Assembly (NCBI RefSeq): GCF_014349105.1
Contig: NZ_JACSJI010000002.1
Location: 62,001 to 126,000 of the forward strand
Length of the DNA stretch: 64,000 bases
Reading direction: 5' to 3'
Origin: Caulobacter sp. 17J80-11
GTDB lineage: Bacteria > Pseudomonadota > Alphaproteobacteria > Caulobacterales > Caulobacteraceae
Shown here: positions 63,405 to 64,000 of the stretch, piece by piece
How the letters are laid out: each line of letters begins with the position of its first letter
Numbering within the stretch: position 1 is the first letter of the stretch
Translations under genes and position numbers: made by a program
The notes under the pieces: model-generated
What the model saw: only the letters and a program-made list of their open reading frames with translations
What the model was told of the DNA's origin: nothing
The model's database searches: none

Positions 63405-64000
63405 TTAGCCGAGGGCCCGCCGGGCGAACACGACGTGCTTGGAGCCGAGGTAGGTGACGCTCATGCCGGTCGCCGCGCCGAGCACCAGCGGCACGATCAG
63501 CCAGGCCTCCAGCCGGGGCATCAGGCTCAGCGCGCCGGCGTAGACGCTGAGATTGGCCGCCGCGCCCAGGCCCTGGACCAGGGCGTAGGCGAGGGCCTCC
63601 TTCAGCGGCCGCGGGCTGCGCCGGGCCGCGAAGGTCCAGTGCCGGTTCAGCAGCCAGGTGAAGCAGACCGCCACTGAGAAGGCGCACAGCCGCGCCGGGA
63701 TCGGGCTTAGGGCCGCGAAGTGCACCAGGCCGTAAGTCAGGCTGGCGTCGAGCATGAAGCCTGAGCCGCCCACCATCGCGAAGCGCAGCACGGGGCGGTC
63801 GAACCGGGAAAGCGGGGCGGCCGCGGCGCGCAGGCCCTGCCAGACCGCGCGCGGGCTCGCTCTCTCGAGCGCCGGACGCGGCAGGGCGTAGGCCAGCACG
63901 CCGGCCAGGGCGGGGACGATCCACACCACCCGGGCCTCGTAGCGGGGCGCAGGACCCGAAAGCATGCCGCATACCGCGGCGTTGACCAGCAGGAAGCCGA
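63405..64000 (-). CDS. GtrA-domain membrane protein, probably fused to an upstream membrane protein (5' truncated)
   Basis: The last 130 residues form a GtrA domain of four spans: FAMVGGSGFMLDASLTYGLVHF, AFSVAVCFTWLLNRHWTF and YLGSKHVVF. GtrA-like proteins move polyprenyl-linked sugars in surface glycan synthesis. The frame stays open to the window edge without a stop, and the upstream part (FLLVNAAVCGMLSGPAPRYEARVVW) looks like the C-terminal tail of a polytopic membrane protein. An internal start is possible (ATG 63965), but the sequence suggests a fusion. Confidence 0.75.
   Translation of the reverse strand, partial: GFLLVNAAVCGMLSGPAPRYEARVVWIVPALAGVLAYALPRPALERASPRAVWQGLRAAAAPLSRFDRPVLRFAMVGGSGFMLDASLTYGLVHFAALSPIPARLCAFSVAVCFTWLLNRHWTFAARRSPRPLKEALAYALVQGLGAAANLSVYAGALSLMPRLEAWLIVPLVLGAATGMSVTYLGSKHVVFARRALG

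Overview
The window is a contiguous piece of chromosome from a high-G+C alphaproteobacterium, almost certainly a member of the Caulobacteraceae (Caulobacter/Phenylobacterium type). The evidence is gene order: the tig, clpP, cicA, clpX, lon, hup series with the reversed HAD-phosphatase gene between clpP and clpX is the arrangement known from Caulobacter crescentus, and folK-rpoZ-spoT followed by pyrE-pdxJ-acpS-lepB-rnc-era-recO-parC is typical of the order. Codon use strongly favours G or C in third positions, many genes overlap by 4 bases (ATGA or GTGA), and CcrM-type GANTC sites cluster in some promoters. I see no rRNA, IS element, CRISPR array or prophage, so this is mainly core genome with a few accessory genes.

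Region by region. 1-7200: tail of a DUF883-like membrane protein, a lone receiver domain, an MBL-fold hydrolase, an APC permease, the HrpB helicase, and a CPBP protease coupled to a MerR/TipAS-type regulator. 7400-15500: a VWA-domain lipoprotein (YfbK type), a DctA-type symporter, two RNA/SAM methyltransferases, then a TetR regulator overlapping a complete BtuFCD-like ABC importer. 15400-22200: a soluble-type lytic transglycosylase, dapA-smpB-DUF4166-GNAT, a type 5 uracil-DNA glycosylase beside a NYN-domain protein, and folK. 22200-33000: rpoZ, spoT, a VOC protein and the pyrE-to-recO operon, then parC. 33000-45500: acyltransferase, TfoX-like protein, a diguanylate cyclase, an RhlE-type RNA helicase, parE, a DUF805 protein, glnA-glnB, NAD(P)H-hydrate repair, MscS and a 61-residue Gly/Gln/Arg-rich protein. 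45600-49500: a GH65-like glycoside hydrolase, tRNA-Leu(TAG) and tig. 49600-58200: a secreted unknown, a GH46-like wall hydrolase with a membrane tail, the clpP-cicA-clpX-lon-hup proteostasis cluster and tRNA-Val(TAC). 58300-64000: a large autotransporter-like outer membrane protein, a GT4 glycosyltransferase, two tandem tRNA-Asp(GTC) genes and a GtrA-domain protein running off the end.

Functional themes: protein quality control (tig, clpP, clpX, lon, smpB), the stringent response with RNA polymerase omega (rpoZ-spoT), nitrogen sensing (glnB-glnA), and RNA/ribosome maturation (rnc, era, smpB, rhlE, hrpB, methyltransferases). ParC and ParE are both present, about 5 kb apart. Most genes end in recognisable GC-rich hairpins with T tracts, but three convergent pairs overlap at their stop codons and leave no room for one.

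No large unknown multi-gene system is evident. The most interesting signals are: a likely CTG start for spoT; a cluster of GANTC sites plus twin CGACGTCG palindromes in the hup leader; a leaderless GH46-PG_binding-membrane protein in the tig-clpP interval; an autotransporter with Asp-rich inserts and a hexanucleotide repeat; a two-copy inverted intergenic element between parC and the acyltransferase gene; and an apparent GtrA fusion at the right edge.
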